Positions 34,001-55,796 of a stretch of 64,000 bases of DNA are shown in pieces (position 1 is the first letter of the stretch; every line of letters begins with the position of its first letter). Under the pieces are notes generated by a model, which was not told the origin of the DNA, searched no databases, and was given only the letters and a program-made list of their open reading frames with translations. A program made the translations under genes and the position numbers. The DNA is from Adineta vaga (lineage: Eukaryota; Rotifera): positions 9,424,001 to 9,488,000 of the forward strand of contig CP075495.1 of NCBI GenBank assembly GCA_021613535.1, in the 5' to 3' direction.

Positions 34001-35272
34001 CTTTTAGTTTCTACTTACCGACCAAATTGTTGCCGACAAAGATTGTTCCAAGTTCGCATTAAGTCCCGTTGAATGCTATCAATATAATGATCAAAATCTA
34101 TGTAAAGAAAGGAAAACTAAAGAAATTATTCCTCGGTTCGGTATGTTACTTTGAGAAAAACGTTATTTTGATGTATTTCAATGAAAGAATTCTATAGAAT
34201 TGTCATTAATATATACTATATTCATAGACTAGTTCTTCTGATTTTTCTTTCGTATGATGACATCTGATTAATAGTCATTCATTATCTTTTTTTTTCATTT
34301 CAAACTATTCTATCGTCAGAAGTATTTCTATTCATATTTTATAAATCGTTCTCATAATAATTATTTATTACAGATGAGTTTCTAAATATTTCCACAACAA
34401 CTATTCAATTATTCAAGCCTCGATAAGAATAGAAATGATATGAAAGATAGATTCTCATTCTATATTATTAGTTATCGACAGAAAAAGATCGAGTACTAGA
34501 TTAATTTTCATTTAGATGATGTATTTGAGTAGATCATTGATTGTCAAATTGAATGGATGAGTGATAGATATGAATAATTAATCAACGTCAAAAACAAAAC
34601 ATTTATTAACAGTAAAGTTGACCTTGCTTCCGTATTTGATAGTTATTTCTAGCTTTTTTTTTTCATTTAAAAGTCATGTCCTAAAAGACTAAGTATATTT
34701 GCTTCAGAAATTTCATTGTTCGTCGTTAAGTTCTTGTGTATGTTACGATCAAAGACTATTTTACTCGGACATACCAAATAGAACGAACGACTTACAGACA
34801 TTTTCTTCCGATAACGTTACTTGTAGTATGAACGCAAACAAAGTAAATCTCTTGAGAATATTCCGTTGTCAATTGTCCTTGGTGAATTTAATCAAATTTT
34901 TTCCATTCTCATCTCACAAGTATAGTCAAAATTGAATGTCGAAAAGAAATCCTTACTGATTTATTGAATATGTCTAACAATAAAATACGAATTATTCCGA
35001 AGATATTCTTATCAAGTACATGTTATTGACTTAAATAAAAATTTCCGTTCGATCTTTTTTTATCGTAACATATTGATCGTTAGATAGGAGAAGGAAGAAT
35101 AATTTCATAACGATAAATATTTATCTCATCGATCTCTAGCGTAATTTATTTGGACTGAATTTTCTTTTTTCTATATTAATATTGACTATTTCTTATTGAA
35201 GAGAAAAAAAAACAGAAATCTTTGATTACCATCAGCATCAAAAAATTCATCATCTTCTTTATGGTGTGCCAT
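31040..35272 (-). CDS. OSBPL2: Oxysterol-binding protein-related protein, OSBPL2-like
   Basis: This is a cytosolic lipid-transfer protein that moves sterol or phosphoinositide between membranes at ER contact sites. Eleven exons (35272-35230, 34097-34019, 33290-33215, 32697-32563, 32501-32404, 32344-32156, 32105-32027, 31965-31847, 31791-31491, 31434-31211, 31142-31040) join in frame to 481 residues, very close to human ORP2. It has no ankyrin or PH domain, as in ORP2 and the short ORP1 form. The N-terminus carries an FFAT-like motif, EFFDADD, in an acidic context. The ORD begins near LPVPMFDRS and SIWSILKQCIG and contains the hallmark EQVSHHPP for phosphoinositide binding, the KPFNPLLGETYE lid-proximal motif and the C-terminal DSRNRPDIR..EEKQR block. 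It ends NCPDIY as in ORP2. The start is supported by the matching position of the FFAT motif. Confidence 0.95.
34098..35229 (-). other. Long first intron of the OSBPL2-like gene
   Basis: This 1.1-kb intron separates the tiny FFAT-encoding first exon from exon 2. The sequence is AT-rich without recognisable coding content. Such a long first intron stands out against the 45-100 base introns elsewhere, so it could hold regulatory sites. Confidence 0.65.
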
Positions 35273-36659
35273 TGTAATCAGTGAATCTAAATATATGAAA
35301 ACAATAATTTTAATTTGAAACATCATTATCAACTTACTGTATTCATATAAATCAAATCTTATTACATTAATGAATATAACTAGTCTTTAAATAAGAAAAG
35401 GAATACAGATCAATTCTTCAATACCTTTCGGATTTATAGTTAGAGAAAAGAGGAAGAAAATTATTTTTTTTCAATACATTACTATTGTCAACGTGGCTTT
35501 GGTGTGTATATAAAAAAATAAGACAGAGAAAGGTTCTCTTACATCGCTTTTTTTTCTTTTTTTTCTTGTCGTTTTTCATTGTATGCTGACATTACTCCAC
35601 ACAACTTTCTTTTTTTTTCGTCACCGACTGGCACACACACATTGTATTTTGGTAATGCCAATGTACGTCTGTGGACAATAGACAAAGGTGATATGTAAAT
35701 ATAAGAAAAGAAAAACAGTGTAACTCGTTGTGTAATGAAAGCAAGAAAAAAAAGAGGAAAGATGAAGATTGTCGATTTATGTATGTTTCTGTTATTGATA
35801 GGTTTCTTTTCGTTCATTTCTATTCACACAAAATGGATCAACGATCGGTTTGATTAAGTACATAATGACGGTAGAAACGAGGTAAAGTTCATTATACACG
35901 ATAATAGATGTTTATAACACACCCCCATATGTAAGCTGAATAGTTTTTTTTCCAATTAATTCAAAAAGATACCAACAACGTTAGATACTTGGATTTGATT
36001 TAGGAGAATAAATTCTACTGTTGAAAAGATTAAACATCAAATATTTCAAATAGCCAACGCCTTTAAATAAACATTGTTTTCATGTATAAAAAAAGTCGTG
36101 AAGTGATTTTCGTTTTACTTACATTACATCGAACATTCTTGAAAAGTCTGAAACGAAATATATGAATTAAATTATACAAGATTGAAAGAAGTATGCCGAA
36201 TTGAAATATTTTTGCTTTTTCAAGATTCTCTCCACTCCAGAATTACCTATCTTTATACATGAGAAAAGAAAATGATGTTTGTATCAAAATTACTCAAGAA
36301 ATATAGATAATCGAAAACCATTGAACAAAGTTCACTATTGCAGTATTCCTTTATACGAACTACCTAACTATTTATTGTGAGGTTTGAAGTTATCATGAAT
36401 CTTTATACACAACATATGACAATTCTATCAAAGATGTCGCTCAAATCTGCTGTGTCTATTCTTGTATATTTCTTATTGGTTCTCGAACTGAATTGCCGAC
36501 TACTAAAGAACATTCGGTGACGAGTAGTATGACTCATCATAATGTAAAAATCGTAAAAAATAAATTGCTGTATAGAAAGAACAAGAATTTCTTTTATTTG
36601 CATTTTCAAGATATTTTTTCCCGACACAAATGGGCTGAGAACAAATTAAAAACGAAATT
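35273..36659. other. Divergent promoter region of OSBPL2-like and USP32-like genes
   Basis: These 1.39 kb separate two genes transcribed away from one another. The short open frames here are low complexity and overlap. I see no further exon with family resemblance. Confidence 0.6.
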
Positions 36660-42689
<6,030 letters not shown>

Positions 42690-42692
42690 TTT

Positions 42693-42698
42693 AATAAA
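42693..42698 (+). terminator. Polyadenylation signal AATAAA of the USP32-like gene
   Basis: Canonical AATAAA starts four bases after the stop codon, so the 3' UTR may be very short. Later A-rich signals may also be used. Confidence 0.5.
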
Positions 42699-43903
42699 GA
42701 ACAAAAACTTTTTTCCTTCGTCTTTTTTTTCTCGTCGATATTCGTTTAATATCCTTACTTTTCTTTTTCAAAAACAAAATCTATATATATATATATTTCT
42801 CTCCGGTGCTTTTATGTTGTATAATCAAAATTCACATATATACAATCCAGACAAAAAAAAACGAAAGAACTATTCGTTGTGCTCATGTAACTGCTTAAAT
42901 ATAACTGAACCTTATTTGTTTGTTTTTCTTTCTTTTCCATTTCATTGTTTTCTGTTTTTTGTACAGCGAATATAAAAGACCATGTGTGTTTCTTAATCTT
43001 GTGCAACTCTTTTCTTTCCTCGTGTATTTATATGAAGGTGTACACACAGTTTTCAAGCAAACGATATGAGATATATAAATATGGATATTTTTCTCATTTC
43101 GAATAATTGAATGAAACATCCTACTAAAGAATTTTTGTATCAATGTGAAATAATAATGAAAACCCTAATTTGATGACGATGAGTTTTTTTTTGTTTGTAA
43201 TGTTCAAATCATAAAAGAAAATAATCGAGATTTATTGTTTATTTATATTCATTTGTTGTTTATTGAATGACATACTGTGCAAATCGACAGAATATGATTG
43301 CTATCTATTGCTTCGCATTATACATCTATGTTTTTCTCAAACGTTTTTTGTGAGAAACATTCATAGCGTCATGTTATGGTTAGTCGCCGTCTAAGAAAAT
43401 GTTAAACACCGTTTGAATGTGAATATAGAGCAAGGTCATGTTTTCAGAAAAATGAGAATATATATATATATGAGCAATTTATATGAGTACAAGAGTTGGT
43501 TAAGTGAAGATGGAAAGGAAGGATTTTCGTCATCTATATGTCAGTTGATGAGTATGGACTAATAAGACAACTATTTACTGTCAAGTAGCGTCCTCTTTGT
43601 TACTCAACAAGAGTATTCATTGCTCAGCATTCGGTTGATTACCTAAGTCGAGAAGGAAAGAGAAAAGAAAAAAACGAGAAAAAAAATAAATGTTTATTAT
43701 ACATTAAAATGGCGGTGAGAATGATCGATTCATTCACCTGAAACGATAAAAATAATATATCGATGAATAACACAGTCATTTAAATGACGTTATGTTTATT
43801 TCCTTCGCTTTTTTTACTAGATGTAAATTCAGCTTTCGATTTCTAGTGCCTATTTTTAACAACAACAACAACAACAACAGCAGCAGCAGCAACAATTTCG
43901 AAA
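42699..43903. other. Intergenic between USP32-like and TAO kinase genes
   Basis: AT-rich sequence with (TA)n at about 42782-42796 and 43460-43471. A CAA/CAG repeat just before the TAO kinase ATG (about 43860-43892) lies in its 5' leader. No gene is seen. Confidence 0.6.
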
Positions 43904-47947
<4,044 letters not shown>

Positions 47948-48438
47948 TCTCATAATACAAACATTTCTTTCTTCTTTCTTTGTGAATACAGTGATTCTCT
48001 TATCATATCCTATGTTTCCCGCTCGTTCGAGTTCAATTCAGGTCATTTGTTTGTTTTTTTTTAGTTTTTTTTTCTGTACAAAATCGAAAATTCTCGGTTT
48101 GTTTCTCTTCTCGCTTGCAATCAGATTATAATTGTTCATTTTTTTTCTCTCCGTCATATGAACTTATTCCTCCTGGTTTTTATCGTATATGTAACAAACA
48201 GTTTTCTTTTGCTTTCTTTTTTCTTGCTTTACAAACATATGTATACACTATTTTTCTAACTGGTCTCATCTGATATTTGACCAAAAAAAAAACTCAAACC
48301 ACATTACGAGATAAATATTGAAACATTTTCGGTTGCTTATACATATACATAAACATAAATATATAATTATAATAATTCATGATTTAATTTTAGATTATTT
48401 TTTCTTCTTCTTCGATTCTATATTTTGTGATTTATAAT
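47948..48438. other. Spacer between the TAO kinase and NDFIP genes
   Basis: Pyrimidine-rich and AT-rich 3' flank of the TAO kinase gene and 5' leader of the NDFIP gene, which are in tandem on the plus strand. No coding content is seen. Confidence 0.6.
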
Positions 48439-49530
48439 ATGAGTAATAATAATACAAATCATGAAACAGTTTCTATGGAACAATCGATAGCAGCTGGTGC
48501 TGTACCGATTCATGAAACTGTAGAAGTGCCTGCGACAGCACAAACGACACGATTAGGTAAGTTATGCATAGCTGATTTACTACAATGTTATAATAGATAT
48601 CATCAGTCTTTTCTTTGTCATAAATATTCGTAATAATGTATTGTAATTTTCAACAGTTAACATCTGTTATTTATCATAAGATTTCTATATATAGATTTGA
48701 CAGAACAATCAAAACGCACTCTATATCATATTTCTATTTATTTTATACTAGACGGTCCACCGCCTGCATACGAAGTTGCTCCGTCATCAAATCATAATCC
48801 CAGTTGTATTGCAAATGAAGTTGAAGGAGCAGGTATGGATGCTATTGAAGCTCCACCACCCTATTGCCTTGTTGATCCAAGCAAAGTTCGTAATATGGAT
48901 CATATACCACATTATCCACATATATCACCTGTGGAAATCATTGATCTCAATGCGAACAGTAACAGTGGCAATGAACAGGTATTTCGAAACAGGAAAATGT
49001 TTTGTTTTATTTCGAATCTATCTTGTATTGTTTTAGTCGACTCGTCATCATAATCAAGCAGTTATTGCAGCTTGGCTTTCATCAGGTTCGAATATGGATA
49101 TTGGTACTGATTGCACATTCCTTATGGCATTGTAAGTCTTCATTTCTATCGTTTTTCATGTGAATTACATATTTTATAACATAGTGTAATTGCATTCTTT
49201 TTCAATTGGCTTGGTTTTCTTGCTGTCGTTTGTCTTATTCCGACAATTGCTGCTCGTTTTGGTGCAATGTCTGGCTTTGGTTTGAGTGTTGCTAAATGGA
49301 TTACAGTTATGCGTTATCATGAATTTAATAATGTATCATATATGGCATCGAATAATATGTCTACACCATATAATCGAACGACTGTTCACGATCCAGCACA
49401 AAACTTTGTTTTTGCCATCGTTTTATTTGCTGGATTTTTTCTGTTCGTTCGCGGCTTAATATCATATATAGCCGTTAAAAATCGTGCAAATCAACATGGA
49501 CAATCTGCAGATGTTTTTAATTGGTACTAG
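48439..49530 (+). CDS. NDFIP: NEDD4-family-interacting protein (NDFIP1/2)
   Basis: This endosomal/Golgi membrane adaptor recruits and activates NEDD4-family HECT ubiquitin ligases. Four exons (48439-48556, 48752-48978, 49037-49131, 49185-49530) join in frame to 261 residues. The N-terminal cytosolic part carries two ligase-binding PY motifs: PPPAY (about residue 42) and PPPY (about residue 72). Three membrane segments follow, as in the family: FLMAFVIAFFFNWLGFLAVV, a second beginning LIPTIAARFGAMSGFGLSVAKW, and the C-terminal FVFAIVLFAGFFLFVRGLISY. The block FNWLGF...ARFGAMSGFGLSVAKWI is the family signature. The first 40 residues are poorly conserved. The ATG at 48439 is the first in frame. 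Confidence 0.95.
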
Positions 49531-49606
49531 ACTTAAATAGAGTCATTTCAATAGAACTGATTATTTTTCTTCTCTGAACGATCTGCTACTAATATTGTTC
49601 TGAACA

Positions 49607-49612
49607 AATAAA
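49607..49612 (+). terminator. Polyadenylation signal AATAAA of the NDFIP gene
   Basis: Canonical AATAAA 76 bases after the stop codon. Confidence 0.55.
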
Positions 49613-50396
49613 ACATTCGTTTTCTTTTTTTTCCGAACAATATATCTAAATCAGCTAATCTATACATACATACATTCATATATTTTTCTTTTGTCTTTTG
49701 CGTTCGTTCGTTCGGTCGGTCGGTCGATCAAATCCTTTTTTCGAAATAAATATCACACGTTGTACTTAATAGAAATGTAATGAACGAATTATCGATAAAA
49801 GTAAAATCATTTGGAACACTGTAGATCTGTTTTATGCTCTGAAACTTATCATCAATTTCACAGTTATTCATGTTTTTTCCATATAAACATATCTATATTT
49901 TCAAAACTCTTACATATTGATAAAATCAAAAGTATTTAATAGGGTTTTTCTTTTATTGTTTTATCATGTATAAATAAATATAATCATCAAATATGATTAG
50001 ATCTTTGTATGATGATGAGTTTAGCAAAAAAACAGAAGGTTATGTACAGTAAACACACATACTAGAAAAAAAGAGGTGTGAGAAAAAAAGAACTATAACA
50101 ACGAGAACAACAGAAAACAACAACAATGTCTTTCTCATTCTTATATACAAGTGATAGAGAAAAGAAAATAAGGGAAAAAACGAAAATACTGCTCTTAACT
50201 ACCAACTAAAACAGCAACCAACAGATTTTGGTAAAAGAGAGAAAAATATGAGAAAATATGCGTGCAGAGATGCGGAAGGTTGATTGTTACATATAAACCA
50301 TTATGAACACACACCGGATCTGTGACCTGAACTGTTCGATCGTATTGTTCTAAGGGTATTCGAGAAGGAGTTGATTTGAGAATATATTTACAATGT
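49613..50396. other. Convergent spacer between the NDFIP and ankyrin genes
   Basis: AT-rich, with a short CGTTCG/GGTCGGTCGGTC repeat at about 49701-49726. This is the 3' flank of both convergent genes. A minus-strand open frame (50195-50404) is an unspliced run-on next to the last ankyrin-gene exon and has no support of its own. Confidence 0.55.
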
Positions 50397-51235
50397 TCAA
50401 TCATCTATGGATAATGATGCTTGTCGAAGATGTTCGCGTGCATGACGATGTGATTCTGAACATGAGCAACCAATCATCATTTCGCGATTCAATAGTGTAT
50501 CAGCTGTTGCTTGATCACCTGTGGCAACTAGAACAAGAAGGGAAAAAAATCATATTAATTATTTCATAAACGAGAACGCAATTTGATACATACTAGCTGT
50601 ATGAACTGCTGATTGTCCAAGCCAACCATTTTGATGTATATCAGAACCAGCTTTTAGTAAATAATCAATAATTTCAGCATGTGTTCCACGAACAGCTGGA
50701 GAGAAAAAAGAAGAAGTGTTACATAGAATCGAGTTGCATTTGAGAAATCTTACCAAGAATGAGTGGAATATCTCCATCATCATTTTTGCAATTAACACTA
50801 GCTCCATATTTAACAAGTGTTTGAACAACATCGAGATGACCATTTTGAGCAGCAGCATGTAAAGCTGTATAACCAAATTGACCTTTTTTTTGAATATCAG
50901 CTCCAGCATCAATTAATGCTCGAACGATATCACGTCGGCCAAGCATAGCAGCATTCATCAATGGTGTATAACCATAAGCATCAGCAGCATTGATGTCTGC
51001 ACCTAGAAATGGAGGAGTATAAAATCATATAGAAATTTCTATTAATTTATTTCTAATGAATAGACATACCTTCACGGAGCCAACATTTGATTCCTTCCAA
51101 AGAACCACATTCGGCTTCTTCTGGTAAAGAACGTTTTGTTTTTTGTGGACTATTGAAAAGATTTAAAACGAGATCAGTTGTTGTTTTAATCCACGAAACT
51201 GGATAATAAATATCGCTTGTATCAATTGAAGGCAT
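50397..51235 (-). CDS. Small ankyrin-repeat protein
   Basis: Four exons (51235-51070, 51002-50754, 50695-50594, 50527-50397) join in frame to 215 residues. Residues about 35-180 hold four to five ankyrin repeats, with clear TPLMNAAMLGRRDIVRALIDAGADI, YTALHAAAQNGHLDVVQTLVKYGA and related units. The last repeat is QSAVHTAIATGDQATADTLL. The N-terminus (YYPVSWIKTTTDLVLNLF) is not repeat-like, and the C-terminus is Cys/His/Arg-rich (CSCSESHRHAREHLRQA). There is no membrane segment or signal peptide. Ankyrin repeats bind proteins, so the role cannot be named from this sequence alone. The repeats keep consensus residues and the frame is intact, so it is probably functional. Confidence 0.88.
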
Positions 51236-53694
51236 GTTTATTGTAATAATAGATTAGATAATCTAAACTTAAATCGAATAACGATAAGAAATGAAATGAA
51301 GGGTTTTGCACTCGGTAATATCCCTAAAATTTGTCCTTGTATTTATTTACGTAGTAAATCTCTATTTTTCTCTCTCGATGTCTATAGTTTTTTTGTACGC
51401 TTTTACTCCCTATTTACATACATAGAAGATAATATTCGAGAAAGAATAGAAAAAGACTATCACGCGCTTTACACGCAGTAAACTGCCCTTTCTATTCTCA
51501 TTCCTTCTACGCATGTCACCATGCAGTGTTGAGAACGAGAAGAAATACGATTGGTGGTATAGGAACTCAAGGAAAGCATGTGATCCGTGTTCTCGACTGT
51601 TAATGGCATGCGTTGAGTTCGTGGACTTTGAGATGGAAAGAAGTGTACTAGATTCAGTTATATTATTATGGAAAAACGAGAAGAAAACTTTGTACCGTAT
51701 AGTCTTCATTAAGCTTAAATAAGAACTCTAACAGTTAGAGATCGAAGTACATTAGTGGAAGAAATCTATTCCGAATGATCGATTTGTCATTCATGCAAAT
51801 TTATGTTCAGTGTAACGAAAGACATGTAATGATTAGATATGTATAAATATTATTTAGAATAAATGTGTGACTTTCACCTACCTGAAGTAATCTGTAAGAA
51901 TATATGACAAATATCGAATATTTTTTGTTTGTTTGATTGACTGTGTCTGTACGCACAAAAATCACAAGTAGAATATGAGTTACAAAGTAAGTTTGTGATG
52001 GATATTTATTGACGAGACTCGGAGAGGCGAGAGAGAGAAATTTTTGAAAGAACAGAAGCAAGTCTTATGACTGTATCACGCACACAACGTATGACTCTCT
52101 GTTATTTCTGTTCTTTTTTACATTGTCGCTACGTTGAATAAGTATATAAACATCACGGGTTACGTGCATGATCAACATTCTGCCAACGAGATAGAGCATG
52201 TGGATGATTTGCTCAATATTCTGCGTATTTCTTTACGAATATATGAAAAGAAATACTACATAGATAAAAAAAAACTATTTCGAAAGCACTCGGTGCAAAA
52301 TAAAATACCAAGAAGGAGGTGTGTATAAAATCGATGTATACACCCACTTCTTGCGAAATATATCGAAACACAACGAATGGATGCTTTTTTTTTTTTTAAT
52401 AATAATATCTAGGACAAAGAAGATAGAAAAATACCATTTATTTATTTTTCTTCCTCCTCACAACGTGATCTTAAGGACATCGAACAGAATAAACAGAATG
52501 AAAAGATATTGATCTTTGGAATTATGACGTACTTTGTCATGTAAATTTGTTCAAACACATTACTTTAATAGTACTATTTAAAGATCGATGATGAAGAAAG
52601 AAAAATTGTTTATTTTTAAAACTAACGTTAATATATTCGTCTAAAAAAAGGTATGTACTAGATTATAAGTGATCCTCCCGTTAAAATAATAGAAATATAT
52701 GCGTTTGAAATTGTTATATTTGAATATTTTTATGTTACATAAATACATCAACGGTCAATATGCATTTTTATCGAATCACTATACAAATATTAGTTTTCAA
52801 TCGAACGGAAAGAAGAAAAATCGAAAACATATGTGACGTTACATCTCACTAGTATTTGTCAGGTACTTTTGAGGTCAAAATTTTTATTACGTCTTTCTTA
52901 TTATTATCGAAAAAACAGCACTATCGCATATGCTAAAAAGGAAGTCTGATCGACTTTGTAATGTATGAATATGAAAACTAAACGCTGGATGCGCTTGTAC
53001 GTAACGAACACATTTTCATTGACGCACATACGTATACGATAATTTTTTGTCTAGTAAGAAAGAGATAAGAAAAATCCGCTGCAATGTCTGATTGTGTAAT
53101 CATATTTTTTTGTGTATTATCAAACTATGTCAAGGTTGTGTGTACTAGTTTTAATGAGACGTGAGTGATTTCAACTGACGTCAATCGTTCTAGGTATTTG
53201 TTTTTGTTTGAAATGATTCTCAATGACGTTGTATATGAGTGAGGGGGAAATACATGCTTTGTTTTCGTGTCATCGAAACTTTCGATTAAGAGAAATTATT
53301 TGAATAAGGACAATTCGATCATGCGGATTAATAAGATAAATGAATAATATGGAATAAAAACAACTCAATGTAACTTTTTACTCAATGTTTAAGTAGTTTT
53401 TTTTTCGAAATAAGCAATATATATTCACTGACTTTCATTATATCGATTCTTTAGTTTCGATGCACAAATTTGAAATTTCTTAATGGCTTATTCTCGTTGC
53501 TAAGATTTTGTTTTATAACAACGACATTTAAGGTATAATTCTGTCTTAGTTTATCTATAAACTGATATAGGTGATGATTTGTATCGATAATATTACCATT
53601 TAGTCAATGATCTCAGTCTTCGTATCCGTTGGTTTTTTTTTGACTTCACGAAATCAAAAGCTCTTTGTGTACATCGTACTAAGTTCTCATATTC
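51236..53694. other. Intergenic, no gene seen
   Basis: About 2.5 kb of AT-rich sequence upstream of the ankyrin gene. Open frames up to 99 codons occur at 51296-51722, but they overlap on both strands and have no family resemblance. Nothing else is recognised up to the MITE at 53695. Confidence 0.5.
53687..53694 (+). repeat. Left 8-bp target-site duplication (TCATATTC)
   Basis: TCATATTC immediately precedes the inverted-repeat element and is repeated exactly at 53872-53879. Confidence 0.9.
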
Positions 53695-53871
53695 CAGTGG
53701 CGGATCTAGCTGTTCGGCGAACTGGCGACCGCCATCCCCTCGCGAGTGTTTTTTCCACTTTTCTCCTCATTAAACATGGATAAGAAAGGTTGTATTCTCT
53801 CAAATGGGTTTCGAAAATCGTCTTCTGACCATAACCGCCACCCCCTCACTGATTTTCTGGATCCGCCCCTG
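53695..53871. mobile_element. Non-autonomous hAT-like MITE (177 bp)
   Basis: The element begins CAGTGGCGGATCTAG and ends CTGGATCCGCCCCTG. The reverse complement of the end is CAGGGGCGGATCCAG, so the terminal inverted repeats match at 13 of 15 positions. It is flanked by perfect 8-bp direct repeats TCATATTC. An 8-bp duplication with CAG..CTG ends is the hAT-superfamily hallmark. The interior is too short for a transposase and is visibly richer in C and G than its surroundings. It is a deletion derivative moved in trans by an autonomous element not present in this window. Confidence 0.88.
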
Positions 53872-53879
53872 TCATATTC
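53872..53879 (+). repeat. Right 8-bp target-site duplication (TCATATTC)
   Basis: Exact copy of the left duplication. It shows insertion by transposition and little decay since. Confidence 0.9.
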
Positions 53880-54308
53880 ATTCGTGATTCTGTACTATAA
53901 ATCATTTACATTTTCAATTTCACAAAGTGTGTCTACCAGGGTGGCCAGATGAAAAAGTAGAAAATCAGAAAAGCAATTTTTTGTTAGAGTTGCTATTCAA
54001 TGATCTATTGAAATATTTTTCATTCATTTACGGCTTATTTGTACAATTTCGTATCCACGAAAAAGGTGACATAACAATGAATTTTTCCCTTAGCTAATAT
54101 AAAATAAAAAGAGAGAACTCTGGAAGTTCAACGTTTTCACAAAACTCAAAGGTCCTCCGCGAAGAAAAGAAACCAAGCCAAACGACATGCATAATATCCT
54201 GATAGAGAGACTCTATCGTAGCAAAAAACTAAACAAAATATTAGGTCGGTATGCTTATTTATATTTTATTGTGGTTGTTCGAATTTGCTCTGCCATTTTG
54301 AGGGTGTG

Positions 54309-54371
54309 GGTGTGGAACTCAAAGAGCCAAGTGTGGTTGTGGGTGAGGGCGTGGGAACTCAAAGAACAAAG
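54309..54371 (+). repeat. Imperfect tandem duplication in the GC-richer patch
   Basis: GGTGTGGAACTCAAAGAGCC (from about 54309) recurs as GGCGTGGGAACTCAAAGAAC (from about 54348). The two units start about 39 bases apart and are separated by GT/G-rich sequence. Confidence 0.7.
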
Positions 54372-54400
54372 GGAGATTGCTTTGGACCTCTCTGCCACAC
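54348..54400 (-). repeat. tRNA-Leu-like (SINE head-like) sequence
   Basis: On the minus strand, TGGCAGAGAGGTCCAAAGC (54397-54379) resembles the A box and D-arm of tRNA-Leu. CTTTGAGTTCCCAC (54364-54351) resembles a decayed B box. Spacing is short for a full tRNA, and I see no complete acceptor stem. It could be a tRNA-derived SINE fragment or a tRNA pseudogene. Confidence 0.35.
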
Positions 54401-55796
54401 TGAACACACAAAAAGCGTACTCAGCGGGCCAGATACCGATTGATAACGGTCTTGAAAGCATTTACACTATATCACTTAAAATGCACATTTTAAATAGTCG
54501 ACGATACCATATATTAGGATACTTATGAAATACCATAGTTTAAAATTCGAATACTCGAATTCTAAACTGAAACTTTAGAAGTTGAAGAAGAAGTTTAATA
54601 CTCGAATCGAATTAACGATTTCTACACTACTCATAAAAAGATGACTATAGGCGCTTTATCTTAAATTATTCCATTGCAACATAAAAAGAAAATCTTTTCC
54701 TTTAAAACCAAGTTTGTTTAGATCGAAATGTTGAATATCTATATCCGGTTGAATCTCGTGCATCAATTGGGATTGTCTTGTAAATCAATGGAATTCAATC
54801 AAACAATAGTCGATAATGTATAGTTTTATATTTTGTTCAGAATAAAAAGTAGAAAAAAAAATTTCATTCTTTCTTTCATTTGATCATCCAGAAACAATTT
54901 GATTTCGATGGATTATCTCTCGAGTTCCTCAATGCTTCATGTCGAAAACCTAAAATTTGAATAAAAATAAATAGATAGAGTGAAGCGATTTCTAAGTGTC
55001 AAAATAATGTTAATTATATAATGAGTTATTAATCGTACAACAGCGATCAGATTACCTTTATAGAGCTGAAAGTTGTGTAAAGATATGATATCACACAATG
55101 CATCATTCATCAACTGTATATAAAGAATGCATGAGAACTGATTGAAATATCCGACAAAATTTTTTCACGCATAAATTGAAAGTTTCAAGGAAATACATAA
55201 CTATTATATTTATTCATACACAAGACATAGACTGACTGTATTTTACAAGAGTATCAGAGTATTTTAATAGAATAGCTCTCATTAATGTTGAACAATCGCT
55301 CATTTGTTATTGGATCTGTTCTTTTGCTATAGATAGATTGTTAGTGGAACAGCACAAACTGGTTGATAAGTCACAATTGGATAGTAATCAATAATCATTG
55401 GTTGATTCAGCGATGACGATGATCATTATTATTCTGATTAATGTTAGTTAATTTTGTGAGATAATCTAATTGCTACGCTATTTTAATTTTAATTTTGTGA
55501 TCTTGTTTGGAATCTCCAAGAATAATTGAATAAAATGAATCACTTAATGATTGAAGACGTTGACTAAATGTTGATAAACGATTCGAGAACATATTGGTTT
55601 GATATGATTTCGATTCATTTTTCTTTATGATCACAGTCGATGGATTTAAATAAAGATCATAAGGAATAAAGGTAAATAGAAGATGAATTAAATCGATCAA
55701 CAAATTTTCTTTTAATAGATGGATAGTTTCAATCCACTTTTTAGTAAAAAAGAAAATAATCAAGAATTTAATCTATATATAAACCCTTATCCATGA

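Larger units (their letters stand above)
53880..55796. other. Intergenic with a GC-richer patch, no intact gene
   Basis: AT-rich sequence apart from 54296-54450, which is clearly richer in G/C, has G-rich strings and shows tRNA-like features on the minus strand (listed separately). A 96-codon minus-strand open frame at 55473-55763 has no recognised similarity. Confidence 0.5.

Noticed and set aside
51296-51722. Overlapping plus and minus open frames upstream of the ankyrin gene
   Set aside because: Both strands are open over the same AT-rich stretch and neither shows a domain or signal peptide.
54187-54528. 113-codon open frame over the GC-richer patch
   Set aside because: Open on both strands because of composition and lacks family similarity; the repeat and tRNA-like features explain the patch better.
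55473-55763. 96-codon minus-strand open frame beside the ART relic
   Set aside because: No recognised domain, no splice partner found and biased composition. It could be a fragment, but nothing supports it.
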